64,000 nt of DNA. It comes from Blastomyces gilchristii SLH14081 (lineage: Eukaryota > Ascomycota > Eurotiomycetes > Onygenales > Ajellomycetaceae). The position numbers were made by a program, and so were the translations under genes. The notes under the pieces were generated by a model. That model had not been told where the DNA came from. It did not search any database and saw only the letters and a program-made list of their open reading frames with translations. Below, piece after piece: positions 22,061 to 32,690 of the stretch; positions within the stretch are counted from its first letter, which is position 1; every line of letters begins with the position of its first letter. Where the stretch lies: positions 1,805,893 through 1,869,892 of the forward strand of contig NW_003101681.1 of NCBI RefSeq assembly GCF_000003855.2, read 5' to 3'.

Positions 22061-23240
22061 GAAACTTCAGGTACAACAAGTATCAGCTGCTGATATGCCT
22101 GGTTATTCAGGGCGTCAAATTCTCTCAATCTTAAAAACCTCTCTATCTTCTTTAAGCAATCAGGCAGACAATCACGGAGAATATTCAGAGTAAAATAAAA
22201 TGTTTCACAGTGCTTTAGCTCAGTAAACTGTTAAGTGATGAGTCTATGAAGCTTTTGAAATGATTCTGAAGAGCTGTTTCTTCAGTCTAACTCTTTTATC
22301 ATGCTCTTGATTAATCAAACCTTTGATAGATTATCTCAGTAAGATTGACTGAGCTTCTGCTTCTTCAACTGATGATGTGATGTTTTGAAAGAATGCTCAA
22401 GATGTTGACGCTTGCAGAATAGCCTAAAGTCGTGTGATGAAGGCATATGATGGTCATAGAGTGTTTAAATTCCTAAATGAAAAGAAGGGGAAGTAAACAT
22501 CATTTATCACTCATAAATGAGCCTCGACAATGCCGAAGCTGTTTCTCAGCACAGGCACTAAGTCAAAAGAGAATGAATTTGTGTGTGCTATCTTCGCTCG
22601 GGGCCTGTTCACTCTAAAATGATGGTGTAGAATCCTTGCACATGTTAAAATATGATGTTGAAGTTCCAGTACCAGGGTTAAGTTGCTTCAGCCCGCTCTC
22701 TCAATGTATAGAGGTTTTGGCCCTGAAGCAGGCATTAGTACAGCCCCGAACCATCTCTGAACAAGTTAACTAATGTTCACAAGAGCATACTTTCTACACC
22801 TCTGTGCTTGGTGATAAAGTTAAATATAGCTTCAAATCACAATAGCTCTGCATACCTGTTGCAAAACAATTCACATGTCTCAACTTCATTGGCCAGAGCA
22901 AATGCCAGATATCATGTTCGGAGGCTGAGTGACGCGACTTCTCCTCTGCTTGGCCAATGTAATCTTGCGTTGATGCCTAGGTTGCAGTCACATGATGAAG
23001 AGGATGAATAAGAGGCTTACTTCTTCTACTTCTTCTACTTCTTCTACTTCTTCTACTTCTCCTTCTTCTACTTGTATTTTCCCTATGGCTTCATCAACAT
23101 GGTCTTATATCTATTACACAAAAGATGAACTGAGTTAGTGTTAAACAATTCCTGAAAGCTATCTTACTGCTCTCAAAGAGTGTCTTGTCATTGCTTGCAA
23201 ATTATTACCTCAGCTGCAATGCAGCACAGTCTGGTGAACA
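22061..23240. other. Degraded DNA with a short GC-balanced patch
   Basis: 22,061-22,600 is AT-rich and unassigned. 22,600-23,010 is nearer to normal GC, with a 67-codon plus frame (22,808-23,011) lacking motifs. A CTTCTA microsatellite follows. No gene is supported. Confidence 0.35.
23019..23074. repeat. (TTCTTCTAC)n microsatellite
   Basis: Six tandem units of the nonamer TTCTTCTAC, with a shortened unit near the end. A related but more degenerate tract lies at 24,765-24,925. Confidence 0.8.
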
Positions 23241-24764
23241 ATGCAGAAATCTAAATTGATATCTATACAGAGAACAGCTCAAAAGATCTATTTGAACATT
23301 TTACACAAGAATTCTAATATCTTTCTATCTTTTATCCTCATCATCTCAGAAACAGCGTGCAGATTTTTTAATGTATTCTGCTTTTATCAACAGCATAAGA
23401 AAGAGAATTGTATTTATCTTAACATCAGAGCTAAAAACATCTTGAAGAGTATAGTTATAAGATATAATATATGCCTGAAGCCTAACTACAAGATACTGAA
23501 AAACTTTCTGTTTTCACAACTGAAACTTATTACATGTGCAGACAGTAATGAATATTAAGCATATTCTATAGCTAGCTTGAAAGCTGCTCATAATTTCTTT
23601 AGCAACTGCATTTTCAATGCTATCAAGAGCTCTCTGATACAGATGTATGAGCAGTCATATTTAATAACAGAGAGTGTGAGAATGAAGTTCTCTTAAGAAG
23701 ATTTTCAGAATGTCAATCTTATGTTGAATATTGAACTGAATAATAAATTGATCAGTGATTTGTTTCCGCAGGCAAGTGAGAGACTATTCTCTCTTCTTCA
23801 AGTACACTCTTCAGACAGTCACTCAGTACTTACAATATAACACATCACAATGCCAGAATGCCTCAGTAAGTGAAAGAATATGAAAAACTTTCAATGTAAA
23901 TCACTAACAGACTTTGTAGACAATGCATATTTTACTCTTCTTAAGATGTCTCTTTCAGGTGTCTTCTTCATCTTCTGCTCTGATATATGCAATGCTATTG
24001 AGAAGAGTAAGCTATGAATATAAGAGAAGAATAATCTACTTCATGAAACAACTGACTGTGTTATTATAAAAGTGTATTATAACTAATCTTAACACTGCAC
24101 TCTTCATCTGTAACTAGCCTTCATTGAGTTCTTTGAGATAATGAATAACTTGTTTGCACTCAGCACTTGATTATATCATTCAATCTTTCATTTTCCTCTG
24201 ACAATGTAAACACTAATATATGCAGAAAGAAGTATCTCTTCACTTTCTTTTATACTTCAAATCCGGCTCTCTTCTTCATTTTGAAAGTTGATATTCTCAC
24301 ATTTGAAGCAGAAGAGTTTTCTTTCACTCAATTCTGCTCAGATATATTTGCTCAGATCATACTTGAAGAATTCTGATAATATGACTAGCTTTGTTCAGTG
24401 ACTTTTCTGAGAAACATTAGCTATAGAATTAAAAAGTTTCAAAAAGAAGACATATCAAGATATCTTCTGTTACTGTACCTGTCATATCAAACTGAATCAG
24501 TGATTATAATTTGAGTTGTTTTTTGATTTTCAAACTGAGATTGAATCTCTCTGAGAAAATCAGCAATTTAAGAACTCTGAAAAGTAAAACATCTCTTATA
24601 TTAATCTTTATCAAAACTTTCAGCAAGAGTATTGACTGCAAATATCTATTGTAGCGAACTGCATGAGGAAATTTTAATCAACTTTAAGAAAGTAAGATCG
24701 CCTGACCTCATCTTGAAACTCTGAGCTAAGTCATCAGATGTGGCTGATTTATTATACCTCTCTC

Positions 24765-24925
24765 TTCTTCGCCTACTTCTAGTTCCTCTAATTTCTCTAG
24801 TTTCTCTACTTCTTCTACTTCTTCAACTTTTCCTAGTTCTTCTAGTTCTTCTAGTTCTTCTAATTCATCTAATTCATCTAATTCTCTTAATTCTTCTAAT
24901 TCTTCTAATTCTCTTACTTCTTTAT
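24765..24925. repeat. Degenerate TTCTTCTAG/TTCATCTAA minisatellite
   Basis: Nine-base units (TTCTTCTAG, TTCTTCTAA, TTCATCTAA) repeat about 15 times with point changes. The plus strand reads as a Leu-rich run and the minus strand as Glu-Glu-Leu repeats, so it may once have encoded an acidic coiled coil on the minus strand. Confidence 0.65.
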
Positions 24926-25503
24926 GACACTAATACAAGTTGTGTTAACACTCTCTTCTCTGATTGTTGTTAATCTCAGACAGTTTCTCTTTCTGATCAG
25001 TTTTCTGCAGCTCAGAGACAACACATCTGGCATTCAATTTATACTGTTCATGCTGAACTAAGGTCTGCATCTTGGCAAGCTTGTGACGCATTTTTACTGC
25101 TATGACAGAACATGTATTTTTTCTCAACTGATTATCTAATCTCATACATTCAGAGACAGCATGAAGTTTACAATGATAAACCTGAATGCTTGAGTTCAAA
25201 TCAACAGTCTAGATAAGTTTTCAGATTAACATCAGTTGACAGAGTTAAGACTATGTATTCTACAGCACAGTTTTATACATCTCTTAATTGAGAGAGTGAG
25301 GGCAAGCTTCTTCTCTATCTCACATGATTCAAGTGACGAAAGAATATATGCTGAAAAGTATTGACAGAATGATATATAAGAAACTACAATTTCTCCCCCT
25401 GAAATTCTGAGACAATGAACAGACATTCAAGACACTCACAGATCTTATCAAGTTAGTTTCTCAGACTCAGTTTTCAACCCTTCTTTATTCATCAACTATC
25501 ACA

Positions 25504-25755
25504 ATGCCTAAAGCAATGAAGCTCAATGAAAAGTTCCTTGTTACTCTCTCACTGACTCAAATGCCTTTATGTATCTCTATCAATGAAAGTTCTCAGCAGA
25601 GTGTGACAACAGAAGATGAGTATCAGCATTTCGATGCAAAAGAACTCATAGAAGCTCTTCGCGAAGCCAGGGTGAATTTCACCCCCTTCAAATTCAATTT
25701 CTCAGAAGACACTGCAGGTGAGTGTGCCAGCTCTGAGCAAGATGAAGATAATTGA
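25504..25755 (+). CDS. Short acidic unknown ORF in degraded DNA
   Basis: An open 83-codon frame (MPKAMKLNEKFLVTLS..) with an acidic end (EDTAGECASSEQDEDN). It keeps CpG and GC around 25,640-25,690 while its flanks do not, and reading continues past the stop in a gag-like acidic and lysine-rich manner. It may be the N-terminal stub of a degraded gene. No domain recognised. Confidence 0.25.
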   Translation: MPKAMKLNEKFLVTLSLTQMPLCISINESSQQSVTTEDEYQHFDAKELIEALREARVNFTPFKFNFSEDTAGECASSEQDEDN

Positions 25756-26795
25756 TATCTCAACTAGAAACTGAGAGTATATACTGACATGTGTTCAGAG
25801 ACTGTGTTGAATAATGCTTCTAAGCTGAAGCTGCAAGGACAGGAGATATTCTTCTCATACAACTCTGAATCAGAATCGCCTGTGCTTATGAATAAATATA
25901 TGTCAGACATACTACTCACTTGAATGAAATATGATCCTGTCTTTATAAATAATGAGAATGTTGATTTTAATCCTGCGATGAATGAATGTTTCAAAATGAG
26001 AATATCTAAAGCTAGCAAAGAAAACATGAAGCAGTCAGACATGCTAGTTGTTAATATAACACAGTATATCTGAGATGAACACAAGTCATCACTTACTGAT
26101 GCATTGACTGATGCAGACAGCTGAGTTGCTAAAGCCTGCAAAGAAAGAGAAAAACTGAAGAATTATGTCAGAGTACATGCAATTGCCAACCTCACTGACT
26201 CTTTTGAGAGTCTTGCAGAGAGTTCTCAGGCTCAGAATGCTTGATTCACTGTGAAAGTCTGGCCAACCTGATGCATTCTTGCATCTCAGTTTTATACTTG
26301 TATAATGAAAAGTTTGATGTTAATGATCAATCTGAGATGCTCTCTGCTGTTTTATCTGATGAGATGTTAGCTCTGAGTTGACATTCTCACAAGATGAACT
26401 GAGACAAATATTCTATCTTTCTGCTTTACATTTCTCTGTCAGTAAATTGTATTTGATGATAACACTGCTTTAATGCTGAATCTTGATAAGTTCATCTTGT
26501 ATCAGGCGCAAGATCCGCCTTGGCTGATTTTATACTGTAGCTCAATCAGTGATAGAAGCTGGTCAAATTTTGTAAACATCACTTAAATTGTATGAATCAT
26601 GTTTGATTGTCTATACTTTTGCATTTTCCATACAGAACAGTTTGATAAATGAAAGTTAATTATCTTATAAACCCCATTCTAGATGCACATCAACAGGAAG
26701 TGTGGAAGGCAATCTCTAAACCAGTCCCTATTTCATTAGCCAACAAATTTCATACATGGTGCGGCCTATTTGCAGTTGCTCCCAATTTGTCTTGT

Positions 26796-26813
26796 GGGGG
26801 GGGGGGGGGGGGG
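26796..26813 (+). repeat. 18-base poly-G tract
   Basis: An uninterrupted run of 18 G residues, able in principle to form a G-quadruplex, about 130 bp upstream of the start codon at 26,943. The length is prone to polymerase and assembly error. Confidence 0.9.
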
Positions 26814-26838
26814 AAGAGGCAGCGTAGGTCCGAAGGCA

Positions 26839-26845
26839 TATAAAG
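26839..26845 (+). promoter_or_regulatory. TATA-like box (TATAAAG)
   Basis: TATAAAG lies 98 bp before the ATG at 26,943 and is followed by a pyrimidine-rich leader (CTTCTATCACTTCATCTTCCC), the usual layout of filamentous-fungus core promoters. Confidence 0.45.
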
Positions 26846-26942
26846 CCAGCCCTTCTCCCACTTTACTTCTATCACTTCATCTTCCCTTTTCTCCTCAGGG
26901 GTCATTCCAGCTTTGCAAACTATCTGACACTACACTTTCATC

Positions 26943-27629
26943 ATGAGCACCCGAACAACTCAAACTTGTAAGATCAAGGAATCAGAGACCGACTCAGTGG
27001 ACAGTAGAGGCGGCAGTGGTTTAAGTTCTGCCACAGGTGCAACAGAAACTCCCATCATCCTATTAATAACAGGTTGTAACTGACATCTGGACGCAGAAAA
27101 CAACGATAGTATTGACCAAGAAACAATCATGGCTGAGAGGGCCCAGCAGCAGAGCTCTGTTGAGTCTCGGGACAACATCTCCCTGAGCTCTACTGGCTCA
27201 ACGAGACCAACATCTCCAGTGCAGGCAACACTCATTTGGGAATTGACAGCTCATGGTTCTGTACATTGTGAAAAAAGCACTGCCGGGGAAGCCATCTGTA
27301 TCATTCTTTCCACAAATTCACTGAACCTCCAACCCTCGAGACCTGTACTGGATTGGACTCAATCAATCCATACAGCTCTTGCAGATAGCCGGCCGATAAT
27401 GCCTTTTCAGCAAATGTATAAACCTCTTAGTCAGGAAGAGGTGGCCTACATCTGGAAGAGGCTGGAAGAATATACAAGACAGTATATTCATAAATTAGAT
27501 GGCTTTGACTGTGCAGTAATTCTCGCGGACATCAGGATTCTATTTTCATATATTATGTTTCTGAAGTTGATGATCAAAACCCATCAGATACAGCTGCAAT
27601 TCAAACCTAGATTGAAGTTCATTAACTGA
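26943..27629 (+). CDS. Hypothetical spliced gene of a repeated family
   Basis: Exon 1 (26,943-27,036) encodes MSTRTTQTCKIKESETDSVD.. and joins exon 2 at 27,097 through a 60-bp phase-1 intron (GTGCAA..GCAG, branch CTGAC). Exon 2 runs open to 27,629. The N-terminal 80 residues are Ser/Gln-rich and disordered. The conserved part is EEVAYIWKRLEEYTRQYI-HKLDGFDCAVILADIRILF (about 195-232 nt-wise near 27,437-27,545). After about 27,560 an alternative frame (YVSEVDDQNPSDTAAIQT) looks as good, so a frameshift or further intron is possible and the end is uncertain. A mutated paralogue of the 3' part lies inverted at 1,640-2,385. Function unknown. Confidence 0.5.
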
Positions 27630-28115
27630 CATAGTGATATTAGACTGAGCCACAATTCAAGAGAGCCATGCAACCCGCTTGGGCTGCAGGCCAGGAAAAC
27701 TGTGGAAAGCAGCAGTGACAACATTAGGAATGCGCATGTAGAGAGATTGCTATGGTGAGGAGTACATAGAAGAGCAGTCATCTGGCTATGAGAAAGAGAA
27801 GTGTATTCAAATGCTTTTTAGTATCATCACTCATTGAAATCAGGGTGCAAATTTCCGCTTTTTTATGTAGACTTCTGGTGAATTTGTTAAAATATTAGGA
27901 ACTTATAATTTTCTCTTTCGGAATCTTCTTAACCAGGCTGCGCAAGTAGTCCAGATGAACAACTTTTGCCCCACCTTGTGACTCCTAGGCAATGGGTCAA
28001 CATTCCGGTTAGCCTGTTTTTTGGGATTGCTTACCTCAGCATACTCACCTCTTCCTCGATATTTTCGAGTGCAACTCAATTTTAGACTTTTTCCAAGTCC
28101 TGGTAATATACAATC
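27370..28115 (+). repeat. Right arm of the dispersed inverted repeat (intact copy)
   Basis: It corresponds to the reverse complement of 1,640-2,385, of equal length. This copy keeps its C and G bases and contains the end of the gene at 26,943 plus downstream DNA, where minus-strand frames of 91 and 86 codons overlap (27,903-28,342). The homology appears to fade rather than end sharply beyond 28,115. Confidence 0.75.
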
Positions 28116-28600
28116 AGAGGCCTCACACAGCGGTCTGCCACTAGGTAAATATTTTCTTCCCGTGTCGTCCCGTTGCACGATATGTGTAGAATAACGCAGC
28201 CATGCGCAAAAAGGGCGACTGATTGAGTGATATCATCAGCTCCACTGCAAGGGTTACCCCGGATAGCGTCCAAAATCTGCCCATCAGGCTCGTTACCTGG
28301 TAGCGCTGTAATTGGTGGGTCTCCAGCAGCTATTCCAGGCACCTGTTGGTTTGAGGAACTGTTTGATCTTTATTGTATTTTACCATCATCATCATCATTT
28401 TTGATCCAGCGGGGAGAATGATATCCCCCAAGCAGGAAGCCTTCCTACAGCGGGCAGCGGGCAGCAGCCTTTCTTAAGTCAAAAACGCCCTAAGCTAAAA
28501 AAAGATGAAGCATTGACGTCAGTATGACATATGAGAGGCTCTCAACGAAAAATGACAATCCTTTAATCTTCTCCAGCCGCAAACTCCAAATCTTCTTCCA

Positions 28601-28885
28601 ATGTCCACAGACTGGTGCCCGAACTACTGTCTGTCCTGCGACCGGCAGACTGATGGTGATGACTTCTGTTCCCAAAATTGTCGACTGATTGAATTGGAAA
28701 GCGGTTCCTCTCTTCCTCAGTTCCAGTCTAGGCTAGCCCCCACATCTGGAACATTCCACCACAGCAAGCCTCTATTATCCGCGCAAACACAATCCGAGCT
28801 CAGAGACTATACGAGTTCTTTCGACCAGATTCGAAACACAGGAAAACGCCCGAGTGCTTATCCGGGATTCCTAGCCCGTCGCTAA
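28601..28885 (+). CDS. Ecl1-like small zinc-binding protein
   Basis: A 94-residue frame starting MSTDWCPNYCLSCDRQTDG, followed by CSQNCRLIELE. The four spaced cysteines (C-x2-C ... C-x3-C) and the line CLSCDRQTDG.DFCSQNCRL are the signature of fungal Ecl1/life-span regulatory factor-like proteins. The C-terminal ELRDYTSSFDQIRNTGKR is the second conserved block of the family. Homologues are usually longer between the blocks, so this one is compact. Ecl1-type proteins are linked to chronological life span and nutrient stress in yeasts; the role here is inferred. It precedes the UCH gene on the same strand by 221 bp. Confidence 0.65.
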   Translation: MSTDWCPNYCLSCDRQTDGDDFCSQNCRLIELESGSSLPQFQSRLAPTSGTFHHSKPLLSAQTQSELRDYTSSFDQIRNTGKRPSAYPGFLARR

Positions 28886-29106
28886 TTAGGGGCAAATGGC
28901 AATGCAGTTTAAGCTGCCAAGCAAATATGGGACTTTGCACCAAAGAGAAATAGGCGTCGACTTTTACTAGAGCCTGACGCAGTGGATTGTCACGTGAGAA
29001 TGACCCCTCACCATTTGGCTCTTTGACGCCTTCCAAACCAACATTTGTCCATTTTCCATTTTCTTTTCTTTTAGACGTAGCCATTTTTGGTCCAGCAAAG
29101 CGCAGT

Positions 29107-29842
29107 ATGAATTACAAAAAGCATTATATTCCTCTCGAGTCTGATCCAGAGATATTTACCGAGTTGATGCATGACTTGGGCGTGTCTAGTTCTCTCAAAT
29201 TCGTTGATGTCTGCTCACTTGAAGAAGAAGAGCTGCGCCTTGTTCAGCGCCCTGTCCTTGCACTAATCCTAATCCTCCCGTCTTGCCCCGCGTACGAGCA
29301 TCGTACGATTGAAGGTCAAATTATCGCAAACCGAGCTGAGGAAGAAGTTGTTTGGTTAAAGCAGACGATCAACAATGCATGTGGCCTCTACGCCATCCTA
29401 CACGCCGTCTGTAACGTGCCCAGTTCCATTAGTACGTGATTTGCTTCGCTTTTCGTTCGCATTAATAAAGGGGGAAAAGAAATTCACAGTCCACACAGAA
29501 ACCGAGTCTGCGCTTCACCAATTAACCAAACTTGCACCGCCCAACCGTACTAAATATCTTGAAGACTCGGAAGAAGTCTGTAGGGCTTATACGAAGGCTG
29601 CGAAAAAGGGGGTTTCGGCCGTCCCCATCGCCGAAGATGAAGTGGATCACCATTACATATGTTTTGTTACACACTCGAACCGATTGTACGAGCTGGATGG
29701 TGACGTCGATGGACCTATAAGCCGAGGCTCCCTGGCCGAAGGTGAAGATATTCTAACCGGGTCTGCTCGCTACATTATACGACAATACACGGAAAGCAAA
29801 ACAGATGGAACATTCGGGTTATTGGCTCTTGTGGAAGACTAA
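29107..29842 (+). CDS. Ubiquitin C-terminal hydrolase (peptidase C12, Yuh1/UCH-L type)
   Basis: This cysteine protease removes small adducts from the C-terminus of ubiquitin. Two exons: 29,107-29,431 and 29,490-29,842, with a 58-bp phase-1 intron (GTACGT..ACAG). The splice restores one frame of 225 residues, the normal size for the family. The start MNYKKHYIPLESDPEIFTEL matches the UCH N-terminal strand. The catalytic triad is visible: Cys in QTINNACGLYAILHAV, His in DHHYICFV, Asp in LYELDGDVDGP; the oxyanion Gln is in LKQTINNAC. Stretches GSARYIIRQYTE and FGLLAL complete the fold. Its stop codon overlaps the 3' end of the opposite ankyrin gene. An in-frame extension upstream of 29,107 lacks homology and was not used. 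No damage seen. Confidence 0.88.
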
Positions 29843-30492
29843 ATTACAGAAATATTACAAGCATTTTTGCCGGGCGATAAATCAGCTACTGTCCGACCAT
29901 CGTACGTCAAGACATTCCAATTAAGTCCATGATTATCCACGAGCCTTCGAGGAATGTAACCCCATGATGCTGCAATATGCAATGGTGTCCACCCTTCATG
30001 ATCTCTCGCATTAATGTCAACGCCTTCTGCAAGCAAAACCTCGACAACAGAATTGAAGTCGCCTTTCGAAAACTGAGAACATGGACCGGCAAGCACCAGG
30101 TGTAGAAGAGTAGATTTGCCGCGTTCCGAGAGAATTGCTTTGTGTGGATTAGCACCGTACTTCAGAAGGGTTCGGACGGCGTAAACCCAGCCAAATTCTA
30201 CAGCCCATGTTAGAGGAGTTCGATGATGATAATCTGGCTGGTCAATCAAAGCGGCAATATCTCCGGCTCGAGATGAAGAGTCGAGAAACTCCTCCAATGA
30301 TTGACTGGTATTGATTCGTAGAAGGACCTCATGAAGTGTTGTAAATCCTCGACTACCTAGGTAGTCATTCCCAACCTCGGCCAATGATCTGCCGAAAAGA
30401 CCAGCAATCATCCCACAATATTTAGCAAATTCGAACGAGGAGCCATCGCTCATGGCTGTGGATACTAGCGCGCAGTCCAGCAGCGTATACAT
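29839..30492 (-). CDS. Ankyrin-repeat protein
   Basis: A 217-residue intronless frame. After an N-terminal helical part (FEFAKYCGMIAGLFGRSLAE) comes the line TLHEVLLRINTSQSLEEFL seen in fungal ankyrin proteins. Repeats follow: RTPLTWAVEFGWVYAVRTLL-KYGANPHKA, STLLHLVLAG..VVEVLLAEGVDINARD, and EGWTPLHIAASWGY. The final repeat is partial (TYDGRTVADLSPGKNACNISVI). It could start at 30,492 or at the internal Met at 30,450. Large fungal ankyrin proteins often have an N-terminal domain, so this may be a short member or the 3' part of a longer ancestor. It probably mediates protein contact; partner unknown. It overlaps the UCH gene tail to tail by 4 bp. Confidence 0.75.
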   Translation of the reverse strand: MYTLLDCALVSTAMSDGSSFEFAKYCGMIAGLFGRSLAEVGNDYLGSRGFTTLHEVLLRINTSQSLEEFLDSSSRAGDIAALIDQPDYHHRTPLTWAVEFGWVYAVRTLLKYGANPHKAILSERGKSTLLHLVLAGPCSQFSKGDFNSVVEVLLAEGVDINARDHEGWTPLHIAASWGYIPRRLVDNHGLNWNVLTYDGRTVADLSPGKNACNISVI

Positions 30493-31313
30493 CGGGTTAC
30501 TTAAAACGGGTCAGACAGATATTATCCCTGGCGGCACTTAGGTTTCTCGAGACGTACTTCCCGATATCATCAAGCCAGTTGTCATTTGCACCAGCTGCGA
30601 TTAACCTTCATAATATTTTCTGTACGGTGTGGTTTTCCGTACGCTGTGGCGCACTCACTAATGGTAGTGAGTAGCGCTTGGCACAGTTAAGCTCGTACAT
30701 GTAATTGAATACGTCCAAAGATAACCCGAATAGGGAGCGTCAGTGGAAATGAATAAACCAATCAAATCGAAAATCAATTAAGCTCCATGCTTAGTCATTT
30801 GTTTTGGCCAAGAAAATGTTTGGTGGTAAAATTAGCATACCACCCTGTAACTTTCCCACTCTTTGCAATTTTTCGCACTAACTTAAGGGTCTTTTATACC
30901 ATCAAAGTGGCGGGACTTTCACAAGAAGATCGCAACATTATCAAGAACCATCCTCTAACCAATTCGGATAGCTCTACTGCTAACAAAAGTTTCTCCTTCA
31001 GTAGTGGAGAAAGCAGAAATGCAATTACATTTTACATTAAACACATACATCAAAGATGTCATACTAGAATTCCAAATTGAATCGGTCAGGCATGCTACGT
31101 GTTCTGAAGTTGTGCCAAGCCTCGAGGTTCTGTCGACAGTTTACCCTTTTTTTTTTAGAAAAAATCATTACTTCCCGCTGACAGGTAAGATCCCATATCA
31201 GATCGTGGAATGACAACAAATGCTTTCCCCACCCTAATCCTCCATCAGTCGGTTCTCTCTCATTCAGTCATAGTACCGCACGGCAACTTCTTGTCATCTT
31301 GCAACTGTGGCAG
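30493..31313. other. Intergenic region between ankyrin and kinase genes
   Basis: 821 bp. It contains the promoter side of the ankyrin gene and the 3' side of the APH kinase gene. Short plus frames (30,787-31,080; 31,004-31,213) have no motif. A run of 10 T near 31,147-31,157. No repeat recognised. Confidence 0.4.
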
Positions 31314-32690
31314 CTATGTAGTTTTGAGATGAATATCCCAGAGCCGATCAACAAGCCAACGCACAGGAAATCGCAACGGCGAAATGCACTCCGGAAGGTA
31401 AAGGTACCAGTCATTCTCATCTACCAGGCTCAGAGTACATGTCAGCATCGTGCATTCGTAGTACTCGGGATAAAAGCCGCTATCTTCCCAGTCGATAATA
31501 CCAGTGACCACGTAGGCGTTGTTATTATATGGATCCTGCTTCACCATAATGTTCTCCCTCCTGACATCACCGTGGGTAAACACGGATCCGCGCATGGTAG
31601 CACTCTCATCTTCGAGGAAAGAGCGGAGGAATTTGATATATGTCTTGCTGCCATGGTGGCACGCGGAGAATTGTAGGTCGCTAAACTCTCTGGCTGTGGT
31701 AATATCTTTCCAGCGGGCGCATTCATCGACACGGTACTCTTTCACTCCTTCTCCACTGACACCTCCAAGTGCATTGCCATCCTCCTGGCGAAGGGTCCTC
31801 AATCTACGGAAAATATCATCTAGCTGTTGTTGTATTGAGACTTTCTCCTTGGGTGATAGGCTGGACCAGACTTGCGCCAATGTCATGTCCGGAATATATG
31901 ACATGAAGATAACGCGAAAGGGTCCGAATCTGATTAGGCCGTGGGGTTTGGGGGCTGGGATGTCGGGCGCGCGTTCTGCGAGGTACTGCATGGCCGTGTA
32001 CTCTGTGGTGTCATTGGTATCACTTGTAATCACTTTGGCAACGACTTCCTCATTGCACTTGACGACCACGCCTCTGATGGAGCTTTCCCAGAGTTTGGGC
32101 GAGTCCCAAAGCAGTTGTTTGAGGAAGGAAATCAGTGCTTGCTCTGCACCATCTGGTTCCTCTGGGTGTGAATACCTCGCAAGAAGAGCGGTAACTGTCT
32201 CAGACAATGGAAAGACAACCGTGGCGGAGTCAGCGAGATCAAGACGTGTGCGGAACTCCGGAGGACTCGGTTTTTCAGTATCCTCCGCAGACGGCGCTGT
32301 ACGGCCGGCAGTCGCCATTTTAATCCTGCGAACATAATTCTTTGGAAACACATCCAGCAAGTTGACTTCTGGCTTGTGCTTGAGTTGATCGCCGAGCTCA
32401 TCGACTGTTCTGAGATTAATTTTTGCTGCATAAGAGAGCTCGCAATACTGAGCTTTTCGATGTTCTCGTCTATATGAATCAGAGATAATTGACATCAGGT
32501 CCGCCGCTGGATCTTTTTCGAGTGCTGCTTGGAATTCAAGCATAAGTTCGTGGTTCCATTGTGCTGCGTTGGGGTGTGTGAGCGAGAGGCCCCGTGCAGC
32601 CGCAGCCTCATCCATAATTGCTGACACAAAAGCTGGCTTATGAGGATAAGAGAATTCTTCAAAGGACGATTGTGAAAGGATGGCAAGCAC
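31314..32690 (-). CDS. APH/aminoglycoside-phosphotransferase-like kinase
   Basis: An intact 458-residue intronless frame. The C-terminal 300 residues match the large fungal APH family: VFTHGDVRRENIMV carries the catalytic His373-x-Asp375..Asn380, and VTGIIDWEDSGFYPEYYE carries the metal-binding Asp at about 400. The line TEYTAMQYLAERAPDIPAPKPHG contains the hinge region, and CISPLRFPVRWLVDRLWDIH is the family C-terminus. The first 140 residues (..LEKDPAADLMSIISDSYRREHRK..) are an extension not usual in the family; an internal Met near residue 124 could be an alternative start. Substrate unknown; members act on small molecules or proteins. No stops or RIP-like decay. Such genes are expanded in Eurotiomycetes. 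Confidence 0.82.
   Translation of the reverse strand: MLAILSQSSFEEFSYPHKPAFVSAIMDEAAAARGLSLTHPNAAQWNHELMLEFQAALEKDPAADLMSIISDSYRREHRKAQYCELSYAAKINLRTVDELGDQLKHKPEVNLLDVFPKNYVRRIKMATAGRTAPSAEDTEKPSPPEFRTRLDLADSATVVFPLSETVTALLARYSHPEEPDGAEQALISFLKQLLWDSPKLWESSIRGVVVKCNEEVVAKVITSDTNDTTEYTAMQYLAERAPDIPAPKPHGLIRFGPFRVIFMSYIPDMTLAQVWSSLSPKEKVSIQQQLDDIFRRLRTLRQEDGNALGGVSGEGVKEYRVDECARWKDITTAREFSDLQFSACHHGSKTYIKFLRSFLEDESATMRGSVFTHGDVRRENIMVKQDPYNNNAYVVTGIIDWEDSGFYPEYYECTMLTCTLSLVDENDWYLYLPECISPLRFPVRWLVDRLWDIHLKTT

Larger units (their letters stand above)
23241..26640. other. AT-rich degraded block, unidentified element
   Basis: CpG is depleted and stops are frequent, as in the retrotransposons. 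Plus-strand frames at 23,241-23,558, 24,167-24,376 and 25,504-25,755 give lysine/asparagine-rich protein-like runs, and stops interrupt an apparently continuous reading from 23.2 to 26.5 kb. No RT, integrase or zinc-knuckle motif could be found, so I cannot name it. LTR-like ends were not seen. Confidence 0.4.

Noticed and set aside
24740..24973. Leucine-rich 77-codon frame, like a membrane protein
   Set aside because: It is a translation of a TTCTTCTAG-type minisatellite.
26649..26843. 64-codon frame with a Gly run
   Set aside because: The Gly run is the poly-G tract, and a TATA-like box lies at its end.
28800..29084. 94-codon minus-strand frame starting MATSKRKENGKWTN
   Set aside because: Overlaps the Ecl1-like C-terminus and the UCH leader on the other strand; no known domain. 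Not excluded, but weaker than its neighbours.
31519..32337. 272-codon plus-strand open frame
   Set aside because: It lies antisense inside the well-supported APH kinase gene and has no motif.
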